Origin: AC-69 sp036519575
GTDB lineage: Bacteria; Actinomycetota; UBA4738; HRBIN12
Direction of reading: 5' to 3'
Assembly (NCBI GenBank): GCA_036519575.1
Contig: DATDKZ010000262.1
Coordinates: 1 to 5,365 of the forward strand
Length of the DNA: 5,365 nt
Shown: positions 1-5,365 of the stretch, in pieces
Position numbering within the stretch: the stretch's first letter is position 1
Layout: each line of letters begins with the position of its first letter
The notes under the pieces: generated by a model
Told to the model about the DNA's origin: nothing
Seen by the model: only the letters and a program-made list of their open reading frames with translations
Database searches by the model: none
Position numbers and translations under genes: made by a program

Positions 1-346
1 GCAGGCGCTCGGCCGTGATCGCGCTCGAGGTCTTCCCTCCAAGATCCATGACCTCGCCGGACTCCCCGTACGCGTTCATCGCGTCGATCACCACTTTCCC
101 CGTCACAGCGAGGGGGGGCGGAAGGGCCTCCGGCTTTCGAAACGGCACGGCCAGCACCACGATGCCGCCGAAACGGGCAGCCTCCTCGACGCTCATGGCC
201 TGTGCCGACAGACCGATCCGCTCGATGAGCTCCTTCAGCGACTCCGGCCCTCGAGAATTGGCGATGGCGATCTGGTGTCCAGCGCCTGCCCACATCTCGG
301 CGAGCGTGCTGCCCATCCTGCCCGAGCCGATGATCCCGATGCGCAT
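1..346 (-). CDS. NADP-binding F420-reductase-like oxidoreductase (partial, 3' end outside window)
   Basis: Only the first 115 residues are present; the gene leaves the window at its left edge. The protein begins MRIGIIGSGRMG, a Rossmann dinucleotide-binding loop (GSGRMG, residues 7-12) directly at the N-terminus. It is followed at about 29-35 by ANSRGPE, the arrangement typical of COG2085/NADPH-dependent F420 reductase-like proteins, where the Ser-Arg after the second strand contacts the NADP 2'-phosphate. VVLAVPF (63-69) and VVIDAMNAYGE (85-95) match later conserved strands. Family members usually have about 180-230 residues, so roughly half is seen. Whether the partner is F420 or another acceptor cannot be told from this half. 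The ATG at 344-346 is chosen because the Rossmann strand starts there; the frame stays open upstream, but no Shine-Dalgarno is visible. It lies 161 bases downstream of a same-strand membrane protein gene. Family call fairly sure, substrate unknown. Confidence 0.8.
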   Translation of the reverse strand, partial: MRIGIIGSGRMGSTLAEMWAGAGHQIAIANSRGPESLKELIERIGLSAQAMSVEEAARFGGIVVLAVPFRKPEALPPPLAVTGKVVIDAMNAYGESGEVMDLGGKTSSAITAERL

Positions 347-356
347 GGAGGCGGCT

Positions 357-362
357 ATGTTA
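357..362 (-). promoter_or_regulatory. Possible -10 element for the reductase-like gene
   Basis: On the minus strand TAACAT fits the TAnnnT form of a sigma-70-type -10 box. Ten bases separate it from the ATG at 346, so a start site 6-8 bases downstream would give a leader of only a few bases. That agrees with the missing Shine-Dalgarno and with leaderless mRNAs known to be frequent in actinomycetes. No good -35 box is seen at 16-18 bases. Position and consensus are read from the sequence; function is inferred. Confidence 0.25.
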
Positions 363-487
363 GCGCGAGCTCCGATTCCCACGATTTGGCCTGAGAGCCC
401 GGCTGAGCTGGGCCTCGCCCTCGCGGCCAGCGTCATGGCTGCAAGGACGGGAACTATTCACGGGGATCGCCCGGACCCGCGAGCGGC

Positions 488-506
488 GCCAGCGAGGCTG
501 GCTGGC
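488..506 (-). terminator. Short GC hairpin after the 172-aa membrane protein gene
   Basis: GCCAGC and GCTGGC form a perfect 6-bp inverted repeat with a 7-base loop; a shifted pairing gives a 3-base loop. It begins immediately past the TGA at 508-510 of the minus-strand membrane protein gene. There is no T-tract, so it is at most a weak terminator or an mRNA 3'-end structure. Confidence 0.2.
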
Positions 507-507
507 C

Positions 508-1026
508 TCAGGAGTCCATCGAGGCTGCCGGCCTGCGGAACGACAACAACGCCCCCAGCGTCGCCAGCGAGGCGCCGACCAGTCCGACCACCGCGCCCAA
601 CTGGGCGTCTGCCGTCAGAGTGCCATCCGCGAACGCCGCCCGGACGGTTTCCCCTGACTGTTGAGCAGCAGAGCCACTCGTGAGCTTGGTCACGGCTTCG
701 CTCTCTACCGCAAACGTTGCGAAGCCGGCGGGATCGGCAATCGCCCATACCGATGCAGCAAGGAGCACTACCCCCCCGACAAGCCCTAGGAACGCCCACA
801 CGAATCGGCCCCCCGCCTGCGAGGCAATCACTCCAACGCCCGACAAGACCGTCAGGATTGCGAGGCCGAACAGCGATTTGCCGGTCACCGTCTCGATGGC
901 GCGGTACTGCTCCGAGGCGCCGGCAGAGTTCGTGACCTCGATCCAGGTCAGCAACATCGCGACCGCGGCAACGGCCGCGCCCAAGGCCAGGCCCCACGCA
1001 CCAGGGTTGCGTTTCAAGCGATCCAT
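508..1026 (-). CDS. Four-helix membrane protein of unknown function
   Basis: A 172-residue protein with four predicted membrane helices at about 11-28, 51-68, 75-96 and 143-162. Positive residues KR (5-6), R74 and RR (164-165) place both termini in the cytoplasm. The extracytoplasmic loops would be about 29-50 (containing TWIEVTN) and 97-142, the latter polar and rich in Ser, Thr, Gly and Ala. The layout resembles the actinobacterial 'Trp biosynthesis-associated' membrane proteins (TIGR02234), in which a Trp follows the first helix and a Gly-rich helix pair follows the loop. No trp gene is near, so this is only a resemblance. The ATG at 1024-1026 is preceded, three bases away, by a run of six G that can act as a G-rich Shine-Dalgarno. 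A 206-codon frame overlapping it is a shadow without membrane pattern. Real gene likely, function unknown. Confidence 0.7.
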   Translation of the reverse strand: MDRLKRNPGAWGLALGAAVAAVAMLLTWIEVTNSAGASEQYRAIETVTGKSLFGLAILTVLSGVGVIASQAGGRFVWAFLGLVGGVVLLAASVWAIADPAGFATFAVESEAVTKLTSGSAAQQSGETVRAAFADGTLTADAQLGAVVGLVGASLATLGALLSFRRPAASMDS

Positions 1027-1370
1027 CGGCCCCCCGTCCGATCCAATCGTTTGCCACCCTACCCCAGATCTCGAACACTTGAGTCTGAGCAGCGCGAATA
1101 GCCTTGGGCTAGGAGACCCGGCGCGCCGATAGCCTCAGATGTCGGCCGTTCCGAGCACGATGTCATCGCGGCGGCGGCACTCGTCGCGGGCGTCGCGATA
1201 GTGATCTCGGCCGTGGCCGGTAGGACGATGGTTCAACGAGACATCTCGTAGGGCATCGGACCGAAAGGGAGATCGCGAGCCAGCGCCTCGTCCTTACTTC
1301 CACCGCTCAACCGCGTACCCGACCCCGGTCCGAGGAACCCGGATCCCCGCGAACGAAGGACCCGTCCCCA
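1027..1370. other. 344-base intergenic region without a convincing gene
   Basis: This gap lies between the stop of the glycosyltransferase gene and the start of the 172-aa membrane protein gene, both on the minus strand. It should hold the promoter of the latter. Next to the glycosyltransferase stop, 1341-1346 and 1358-1363 can pair as a 6-bp minus-strand hairpin (GGGUCC/GGAUCC, one G-U pair, 11-base loop) without a T-tract, so it is only a weak terminator candidate. GGCGCGCC, a perfect 8-bp palindrome, sits at 1120-1127. A plus-strand stop-to-stop frame at 1102-1251 encodes a hydrophobic stretch but has no usable early start codon. No tRNA or other RNA fold was recognised. Confidence 0.6.
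1056..1061 (-). promoter_or_regulatory. Possible -10 element for the 172-aa membrane protein gene
   Basis: On the minus strand TAGGGT fits TAnnnT and lies 29 bases before the ATG at 1026, which would leave a leader of about 20 bases holding the G-rich ribosome-binding run. The hexamer 17 bases upstream does not resemble TTGACA. This is a weak candidate based on position and consensus only. Confidence 0.2.
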
Positions 1371-2900
1371 CTAGGTGTAATGCCGCAGGTCCCGCCACAT
1401 CGCGGGCAGTGGCTCTTTGGGGCCACGCGCGATGATCAGGGGGTTGCCCTGCTCCTCGGTGTCGATGTCCAGGCCGTTGTCGAGCCGACCGACCGGCTCC
1501 AGCTCATCGAAGAAGCGTCGCAGGTACGACTCGGGCAGGCCCACCGCGAGGACCGTGGTCGTATCCTCGGGCGGCGTCCGCCACCACCACCAGGTGACGT
1601 GGCCGCTGTACGGGGTCGGAAGCGACGTTCCGTAGCGCTCGATCGCACCGGCTTCGCCGTAGTTGCCTGTGAGAACGATCGCTGTGGCGCGTTCGGCGGG
1701 TGGGATCTGCGCCCACGCTTCCTCGATCTGCGACACGAATGTGGGCCACCCGATCTGCTCGCCGAGATCGTAGTTCACCTCCTGCAGCGGCACATCCGCC
1801 AACGCCGACGCGGGCAGGATCGGGAGCACGATCGGGTAGCCGGCCACCGTCAGCAGTGCGAGCACCGCCGGCACCACAACCCGGCGCACACGCCCCGCAT
1901 TCCTGGTCCACCATCGCTCGAACGGCACCGCGCCGGCCGCGACCAGCGGCAAGTACAGGGCCGCGACGTAGTAGGGCTTATCGCCCGCTACGATCGCGAG
2001 CCCGACGGCGAGGACGACGTATGCGATCCCGAGCGCCCGGAACGGCCTCGCGTCGTCCGATCGCAGCACGCGCCACAAGCCAGCGATCCAGAGCGGCGTC
2101 GCAGCGAACCCGGTGATGGCGAACTGCAGCGGGATCCAGGAGAACGTCTCCCCCACGCCCGACGAACGCCCCTGGATCACCGTGAGCATCTCGACCTGCG
2201 GCCAGTCGTGCTGTGCTTGCCACCACAGGTTCGGCGCCCACAGCACAAGCGCCACGGCGACGCCGGCTGCGAACCACCCGCTCGCGAGCAGCCGTCGCTC
2301 GGGGCCCGCGAGGATACCAACGAGCAGCCCAGCCACGAGGAACCCGATCGTCCACTTGTTCAGCAGCCCGACCCCCAGGACAGCACCGATCGCCGGCCAC
2401 AGCCGCGGGTTGCCTGTGCATAGCAGGCGCAAGACCAGCACGGTGACCGCCGTCCACAGCGTGATGTCGAGCGTCGCCGTGCTGAGCATGTGTCCGCCCG
2501 CCAGGATGCCGGGTGCGATGGCGAGCGCGATCGCGGTCGCCGTCTGCCCGAGCCGCCCGGCGCCGAACTCGCGCGCGCAGAGCGCGGCCAACACGATCGA
2601 CGCCGCGCTGAACAACGCCGGCCACATCCGGAGCACCACCAACGACCATGGCGCGATCGCTTGGGAGATCTTCGCGATCAACGGCGTCACGGGGGGCTGG
2701 TCCACGAACCCCCAGGCCATCCGCTTCGCGCACGAGAGGAAGTACAGCTCGTCGCGGTGGTAGCCGTAGCGGCCCGCATACGCCATGAGCAGCGTCACCG
2801 TCGCGGCCGAAGCCAAGACCACGGGAGGCCAGGCGAAGGGATGGAGCTTGTATGTCTGCTCGCTGCGACTTGGGTTTGGTCGTTGGTTCACGACGGTCAC
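1371..2900 (-). CDS. GT39/PMT_2-type membrane glycosyltransferase
   Basis: A 509-residue polytopic protein of the ArnT/PMT clan (GT-C fold), which moves a sugar from a polyprenyl-phosphate carrier to an acceptor on the outer face of the membrane. After a first helix (about 24-41) comes YGYHRDELYF; D50-E51 fits the acidic pair at the start of the first external loop that is catalytic in the family. FVDQPPVTPL (66-74) and TATLDITLW (141-149) are further GT39-like segments. About ten helices reach to residue 362. Residues 363-509 form a soluble C-terminal domain with TGNYGEAGAIERYG (411-424) and a WWWW run (437-440). The GTG at 2898-2900 is the only start codon before an in-frame upstream TAG. 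GTG at 2889-2891, three codons in, has the better ribosome site (GGTGA, 5 bases away) and may be the true start. The sugar and acceptor are unknown; no carrier-synthesis gene is nearby. Confidence 0.85.
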   Translation of the reverse strand: MTVVNQRPNPSRSEQTYKLHPFAWPPVVLASAATVTLLMAYAGRYGYHRDELYFLSCAKRMAWGFVDQPPVTPLIAKISQAIAPWSLVVLRMWPALFSAASIVLAALCAREFGAGRLGQTATAIALAIAPGILAGGHMLSTATLDITLWTAVTVLVLRLLCTGNPRLWPAIGAVLGVGLLNKWTIGFLVAGLLVGILAGPERRLLASGWFAAGVAVALVLWAPNLWWQAQHDWPQVEMLTVIQGRSSGVGETFSWIPLQFAITGFAATPLWIAGLWRVLRSDDARPFRALGIAYVVLAVGLAIVAGDKPYYVAALYLPLVAAGAVPFERWWTRNAGRVRRVVVPAVLALLTVAGYPIVLPILPASALADVPLQEVNYDLGEQIGWPTFVSQIEEAWAQIPPAERATAIVLTGNYGEAGAIERYGTSLPTPYSGHVTWWWWRTPPEDTTTVLAVGLPESYLRRFFDELEPVGRLDNGLDIDTEEQGNPLIIARGPKEPLPAMWRDLRHYT

Positions 2901-2922
2901 CGACCCACAGAGAGTGGCCGTC

Positions 2923-2941
2923 GAACCGAAAATGGAACCGA
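2923..2941. repeat. Direct repeat GAACCGA upstream of the glycosyltransferase gene
   Basis: GAACCGA occurs at 2923-2929 and again at 2935-2941, a 12-base period. It lies 23-41 bases upstream of the GTG start of the glycosyltransferase gene, where a regulator could bind. Seven-base copies can occur by chance, so the regulatory meaning is speculative. Confidence 0.25.
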
Positions 2942-2954
2942 GCTCGTCCGGCCG

Positions 2955-2978
2955 GGCGGGCTAGCCGCCGATGTCGGC
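2955..2978. repeat. Two overlapping GC-rich dyads between DUF6220 and glycosyltransferase genes
   Basis: GGCGG-GCTAG-CCGCC (2955-2969) is a perfect 5-bp stem with a 5-base loop, and GCCGA-TG-TCGGC (2967-2978) is a second dyad sharing three bases. They lie between the stop of the DUF6220-like gene and the start of the glycosyltransferase gene. They could weakly terminate the first or serve as an operator for the second. No T-tract follows on the minus strand. In such GC-rich DNA, short dyads also arise by chance. Confidence 0.25.
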
Positions 2979-3025
2979 TTGCGTTGGGCGACAACACGCT
3001 ATCAGAGCTCGGGGGGGCGATCGTG

Positions 3026-3409
3026 TCAGGCCGCGACTGCCGTACCCCGGACTGTCTTCGTCCCTCGCTGTGCCAGATGGTGGCCAAGGGCGAAGATGAA
3101 CAGAGCGTTGAGCACGTGTAGTGACCGAAGCCAGCGCGGGTGCAGCTCCGGGTCGACGAAGAGCGGCTGCAGAAATACGAGCAGGAAGAGAACTACTGTC
3201 AGAGCGATGACGGTCCGCCCCATCCGGCCGACGATCGCGGCGATGAGCATCAGGATCGGTATGAGGTGGAGGACGATGAACCCCCACTGCCGGTGTGGCT
3301 CCAGGCTTTCGCCGCCCAGGAGGCCAAGGCCGGCCAAGAGAAACTGGATCGCCACAGCGAGAACAAACAGCCAGGCAAGCCCGACGAAAATCTTGCGCGC
3401 TACATCCAT
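3026..3409 (-). CDS. DUF6220-like small membrane protein
   Basis: A 127-residue protein with four predicted helices at about 7-31, 43-60, 67-86 and 96-113. Recognisable elements are AWLFVLAVAIQFLLAGLGL (12-30), a HR pair after the first helix (39-40), FLQPLF (79-84) and SLHVLNALFIFAL (96-108). This order of Q/AGLGL, H, Q and LHxxNAL fits actinobacterial DUF6220 proteins as I remember them; their function is unknown. The several His near helix ends (39, 48, 90, 98) could bind a metal or haem, but that is conjecture. I chose the ATG at 3407-3409 because a six-G ribosome site lies five bases upstream and the first helix follows at once. A GTG at 3467-3469 would add 20 polar residues and lacks a ribosome site. 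The gene begins 97 bases after the RibD-like gene and may be cotranscribed with it. Confidence 0.7.
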   Translation of the reverse strand: MDVARKIFVGLAWLFVLAVAIQFLLAGLGLLGGESLEPHRQWGFIVLHLIPILMLIAAIVGRMGRTVIALTVVLFLLVFLQPLFVDPELHPRWLRSLHVLNALFIFALGHHLAQRGTKTVRGTAVAA

Positions 3410-3468
3410 CTGGGCCCCCCGTTGACCGAACGAAGTTGAACTCCTCCCTCCCCAGAGTGACAGACCCA

Positions 3469-3506
3469 CCGAGCATCCACAACGCGATGGACGTTCCCGC
3501 GCTCGG
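3469..3506 (-). terminator. Hairpin directly after the RibD-like gene
   Basis: CCGAGC at 3469-3474 and GCTCGG at 3501-3506 form a perfect 6-bp inverted repeat that starts on the base after the TGA of the minus-strand RibD-like gene. In the transcript, an inner stem of about seven pairs (with two G-U pairs) and a 6-base loop can stack on it, leaving a bulge on one side. No T-tract follows, so it is either a weak terminator or a 3' stabilising structure between two genes of one operon. Confidence 0.3.
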
Positions 3507-4118
3507 TCAGTCCAGTGCGAAGGATCCTGTGACGATCTCGCCTGCCGGCTCGTACGTACCGATCACGACTCCAGTGGTGGAGACCTTGCTCTCGACGAGC
3601 TTCAGCGCGGACGGGATGGTGCCCTCCGAGAACAGGCGTTTGCCGGATCCGATGACGAGGGGAAACACCCACAGGCGGTAATGGTCGACGAGATTGTGGC
3701 GCATGAGCGTCTGGATCAGGTTCCCGCTGCCATGCACCTGCAGCTGCGGTCCATCGTCCTTCTTCAGCGCTGCGATGCCCTCGGCGGCATCTCCCTCGAT
3801 CATGACCGAGGGGCCCCACTCCAGCGTGGGACGACTCCGCGACGCGACGTACTTGGTGGCGTCGTTCAACGGCTTGGCGCCGGCTTCCTCCGGGGCGTGC
3901 GGCCAGTGCGCGGCGAAGATCTCGTACGTCCTGCGTCCGAGAACCAGGTCGAACGGCGCGCTCATCGCCTCGGTCATGACCTGACCCATTTGTTCGTCCC
4001 AATAGTTCACCGACCATCCTCCGAGCGCGAAACCGCCGCTATCGTCCTCTTCAGGTCCGCCAGGGGCTTGCATGACCCCGTCGAGGGTCAAGAAGGTGTT
4101 CACGATCAGCTCTCTCAT
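3507..4118 (-). CDS. RibD C-terminal / dihydrofolate reductase family protein
   Basis: A 203-residue soluble protein with the RibD_C/DHFR-like fold, which uses NADPH. It opens with MRELIVNTFLTLDGVM, the first strand and loop of the fold. LVLGRRTYE (58-66) is the nucleotide-binding helix region, NDATKYVASR (85-94) the next strand, VHGSGNL (128-134) the glycine-rich NADPH loop, and VDHYRLWVFPLVIGSGKRLF (144-163) the hallmark C-terminal segment. It lacks the RibD deaminase domain and stands apart from riboflavin genes. It therefore belongs to the large group of free-standing 'dihydrofolate reductase family' proteins whose substrate is usually unknown. The ATG at 4116-4118 has AAAGGA nine bases upstream; a 33-codon extension of the frame overlaps the divergent promoter region and is rejected. 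It is transcribed divergently from the hydrolase gene and followed closely by the DUF6220-like gene. Confidence 0.88.
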   Translation of the reverse strand: MRELIVNTFLTLDGVMQAPGGPEEDDSGGFALGGWSVNYWDEQMGQVMTEAMSAPFDLVLGRRTYEIFAAHWPHAPEEAGAKPLNDATKYVASRSRPTLEWGPSVMIEGDAAEGIAALKKDDGPQLQVHGSGNLIQTLMRHNLVDHYRLWVFPLVIGSGKRLFSEGTIPSALKLVESKVSTTGVVIGTYEPAGEIVTGSFALD

Positions 4119-4127
4119 CGCCTCGTG

Positions 4128-4188
4128 TCCTTTCGATCGGTTCCCCGGCTTGAGTGAAGCCCACCGCAGCATAAGACTGCCGAAAGGA
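4128..4188. repeat. Split inverted repeat TCCTTTCG / CGAAAGGA
   Basis: TCCTTTCG (4128-4135) and CGAAAGGA (4181-4188) are perfect 8-bp inverted copies with 45 bases between them and a centre-to-centre distance of 53 bases. They bracket a possible minus-strand -10 box (4168-4173). The left arm contains the ribosome-binding site of the RibD-like gene, which explains part of its sequence, so the pairing may be fortuitous. A role as paired operator half-sites is speculation. Confidence 0.25.
4168..4173 (-). promoter_or_regulatory. Possible -10 element for the RibD-like gene
   Basis: On the minus strand TATGCT matches the TAnnnT -10 form well. It would start transcription about 40-43 bases before the ATG at 4118, leaving room for the AAAGGA ribosome site. 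No clear -35 box is found at standard spacing. It is the best candidate in the divergent gap for this direction. Confidence 0.3.
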
Positions 4189-4231
4189 GCAAGACTCATC
4201 GCGGGTGGGAGCGGCATCTCGGATGCACGGC

Positions 4232-4237
4232 TATCGT
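4232..4237 (+). promoter_or_regulatory. Possible -10 element for the hydrolase gene
   Basis: TATCGT on the plus strand fits TAnnnT. Transcription would begin near 4244, just before the AGAGGA/GGAG ribosome-binding region at 4247-4258, giving a leader of about 20 bases. No -35 consensus is visible. It is a weak candidate chosen by position. Confidence 0.2.
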
Positions 4238-4263
4238 TTGCCTTTCAGAGGAATGGAGCATGC

Positions 4264-5043
4264 ATGGAGCTGTGGCATGAGGTGGCAGGCGAGGGTTCGC
4301 CCGTTCTCCTGATCCACGAAGGTATCTGTGACAGCCGCATGTGGGAGTCCCAGTGGCGGACGTTCCCACAGGTCCACCGAACCATACGATGCGATCTGCG
4401 AGGGTTCGGCCAGACGCCGCTCCCGGCTGAGCCCTATTCGAACGCTCGCGATGTCGTCGAGCTGCTTGATCGGTTGGAGTTGGGCGCCGCTGCGCTGGTC
4501 GGTGTGTCACTCGGGGGACGCGTCGCCCTCGAGGTGGCGCTGGCCCGGCCCGACCTGGTTGAGCGGCTCGTGCTCGTCGGACCTGGGTTGCCCGGCCACG
4601 CCTGGTCGGACACCGTCCGGAGATACGGCGAGGAGGAGGACGCCGCGGTCGCCCGAGGCGATCTCGATGCTGCCGTGGAAGCGAATCTGCGCATGTGGGT
4701 CGATGGGCCGAACCGCCGCCCGGACGAGGTTGAACCAAGCGTGCGGAGCTTCGTCGGGAAAATGCAGCGACGTGCGCTGGAGCTGCAGGCGCCGATGTGG
4801 GACGAGGTGGAGGAGGAGCTGCTCGTGCCCGACGTCGAGAGCCGGTGCGCCGAGGTCGGCGTCCCTACGCTCGTGCTGGTGGGAAGCGAGGACGTCTCCG
4901 ACATGCATGAGATTGCCGACCGGCTCACGTCCGGGATTCCCGGCGCGCGCAAGGTCGTGATCGCCAGAACCGCCCACGTACCAAGCATCGAACGTCCTCA
5001 TGAGTTCGACACGCTGGTCCTGGCGTTCCTTAGTGCATCGTAG
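4264..5043 (+). CDS. Alpha/beta-fold hydrolase
   Basis: A 259-residue cytoplasmic protein with a full alpha/beta-hydrolase layout. VLLIHEGICDSRMW (14-27) is the oxyanion-hole strand, in the HxGxxDSRMW form where a residue is inserted between His and Gly. RCDLRGFGQT (42-51) is the next conserved segment. The nucleophile elbow GVSLGG (80-85) places Ser82, the acid is D210 in GSEDVSD, and the base is His238 in TAHVPSIERP. The cap region (about 113-180) is acidic and helical. These subfamilies hydrolyse esters, lactones or C-C bonds; the substrate cannot be told. The ATG at 4264-4266 has GGAG five bases upstream; the frame extends to 4072 but would run into the RibD-like gene, so the short start is preferred. 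A small helix-turn-helix gene follows 18 bases after the stop, probably in one operon. Confidence 0.9.
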   Translation: MELWHEVAGEGSPVLLIHEGICDSRMWESQWRTFPQVHRTIRCDLRGFGQTPLPAEPYSNARDVVELLDRLELGAAALVGVSLGGRVALEVALARPDLVERLVLVGPGLPGHAWSDTVRRYGEEEDAAVARGDLDAAVEANLRMWVDGPNRRPDEVEPSVRSFVGKMQRRALELQAPMWDEVEEELLVPDVESRCAEVGVPTLVLVGSEDVSDMHEIADRLTSGIPGARKVVIARTAHVPSIERPHEFDTLVLAFLSAS

Positions 5044-5061
5044 GAAAGGAGCGGCCACCTC

Positions 5062-5289
5062 GTGGCGTTAGACCAGCCGGATCTGGTCGCGAATGACATG
5101 AGGGAGTTTCTTCCGGCTGCTCCGTACGAGCGAGAAGGCCTGATACGGCGACTCACCTTGCAACAGGTGGCCGATCGGGCCGGAGTCGACAAGGCATACG
5201 TCCTTCATCTGATCGAGGCCGGCACTTCGACCAACGTCGAGATGCGCGCGCTTGAGCTCGGCCTGAACTGGACTCCCGGACCGGCGTGA
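5062..5289 (+). CDS. Small helix-turn-helix-like protein
   Basis: A 75-residue protein starting with GTG. AAAGGAG at 5045-5051 lies ten bases upstream, just past the hydrolase stop, which supports translation and cotranscription. Residues 31-54 (LTLQQVADRAG, then VDKAYVLHLIEAG) look like the second and third helices of an XRE-type helix-turn-helix: a hydrophobic helix, a GVD turn and a recognition-like helix ending in EAG. The N-terminal 30 residues are acidic and Pro-containing without a clear first helix. The C-terminus ends GLNWTPGPA. At 75 residues it is little more than the DNA-binding unit, with no effector domain. It could be a small regulator of its operon, an antitoxin-like protein without an evident toxin, or a remnant of a larger regulator. 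An internal ATG (5098-5100) would give 63 residues and has a poorer ribosome site. Confidence 0.6.
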   Translation: MALDQPDLVANDMREFLPAAPYEREGLIRRLTLQQVADRAGVDKAYVLHLIEAGTSTNVEMRALELGLNWTPGPA

Positions 5290-5340
5290 TACGTACGGGC
5301 GCAGCTCGCCAGCATCGGATCACTCACCCTCAGCACAAGG

Positions 5341-5358
5341 GATGATGCGAGATGATGC
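5341..5358 (+). repeat. Direct repeat GATGATGC near the right edge
   Basis: GATGATGC occurs at 5341-5348 and 5351-5358, a 10-base period. It is preceded by AAGGG at 5337-5341 and contains several ATG codons, any of which could begin a gene that continues outside the window. Too little sequence remains to decide. Confidence 0.3.
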
Positions 5359-5365
5359 CTTCCCC

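Noticed and set aside
15..683. 222-codon plus-strand frame at the left edge
   Set aside because: It lies antisense to the Rossmann-fold reductase and the membrane gene; the product is low-complexity Pro/Ala/Arg.
458..1078. 206-codon minus-strand frame overlapping the 172-aa membrane protein
   Set aside because: Arg/Gly-rich and without membrane pattern or ribosome site; it is an out-of-frame shadow of 508-1026.
1380..2423. 347-codon plus-strand open frame opposite the glycosyltransferase gene
   Set aside because: Its product is rich in Arg, Pro, Gln and Asp without domain pattern; it is the complement of a clear GT39 coding frame in GC-rich DNA.
2912..2935. GGTTCGA on the minus strand, like a tRNA T-loop
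   Set aside because: No acceptor, D or anticodon stems can be built around it.
4119..4217. Upstream extension of the RibD-like gene to 4217
   Set aside because: The family N-terminus starts exactly at the ATG at 4118, which has a good AAAGGA site; the extension would cover the divergent promoter region.
4072..4263. Upstream extension of the hydrolase frame into the RibD-like gene
   Set aside because: It overlaps the start of the divergent gene and lacks hydrolase features; ATG 4264 has a proper ribosome site and starts the fold.
5320..5364. Minus-strand open frame at the right edge ending in TGA, possibly the end of a convergent gene
   Set aside because: Only fourteen codons are visible, too few to support coding.
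1..5365. CRISPR array, transposon ends, prophage or defence system
   Set aside because: No spaced identical repeats, transposase, integrase or known defence domain is visible; the genes look like ordinary chromosomal ones.

Overview
The window reads as chromosomal DNA of a high-GC bacterium, most likely a deep-branching or environmental actinomycete. This rests on G+C-rich third codon positions, GTG starts, extended open frames opposite real genes, and protein families common in that group. This is an inference from style only; no marker gene is present. No rRNA, tRNA, CRISPR array, insertion sequence, integrase or attachment site is visible.

Left and centre (1-4118): five genes, all on the minus strand. 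In transcription order they are a RibD C-terminal/dihydrofolate reductase-like protein (3507-4118), a small four-helix membrane protein of DUF6220 type (3026-3409), a GT39/PMT_2-type membrane glycosyltransferase (1371-2900), an unrecognised four-helix membrane protein (508-1026), and the N-terminal part of an NADP-binding F420-reductase-like protein (1-346) that runs off the left edge. The gaps between them are 97, 125, 344 and 161 bases, so several transcription units are likely. The 344-base gap (1027-1370) holds no convincing gene.

Right (4264-5289): two plus-strand genes transcribed divergently from the RibD-like gene. The first is an alpha/beta-fold hydrolase with a complete Ser-Asp-His triad. 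It is followed after 18 bases by a 75-residue helix-turn-helix-like small protein, probably in the same operon. The 145-base divergent region (4119-4263) should carry promoters for both directions. The last 76 bases have no assignable gene.

The genes do not form a recognisable pathway. Two could be NADPH-linked soluble oxidoreductases and three are membrane proteins, but no shared substrate is evident. I see no convincing new system. The points most worth a second look are the hydrolase/HTH pair, the orphan membrane protein, the identical G-rich ribosome-binding context before two membrane genes, and a start-less hydrophobic reading frame in the large gap.
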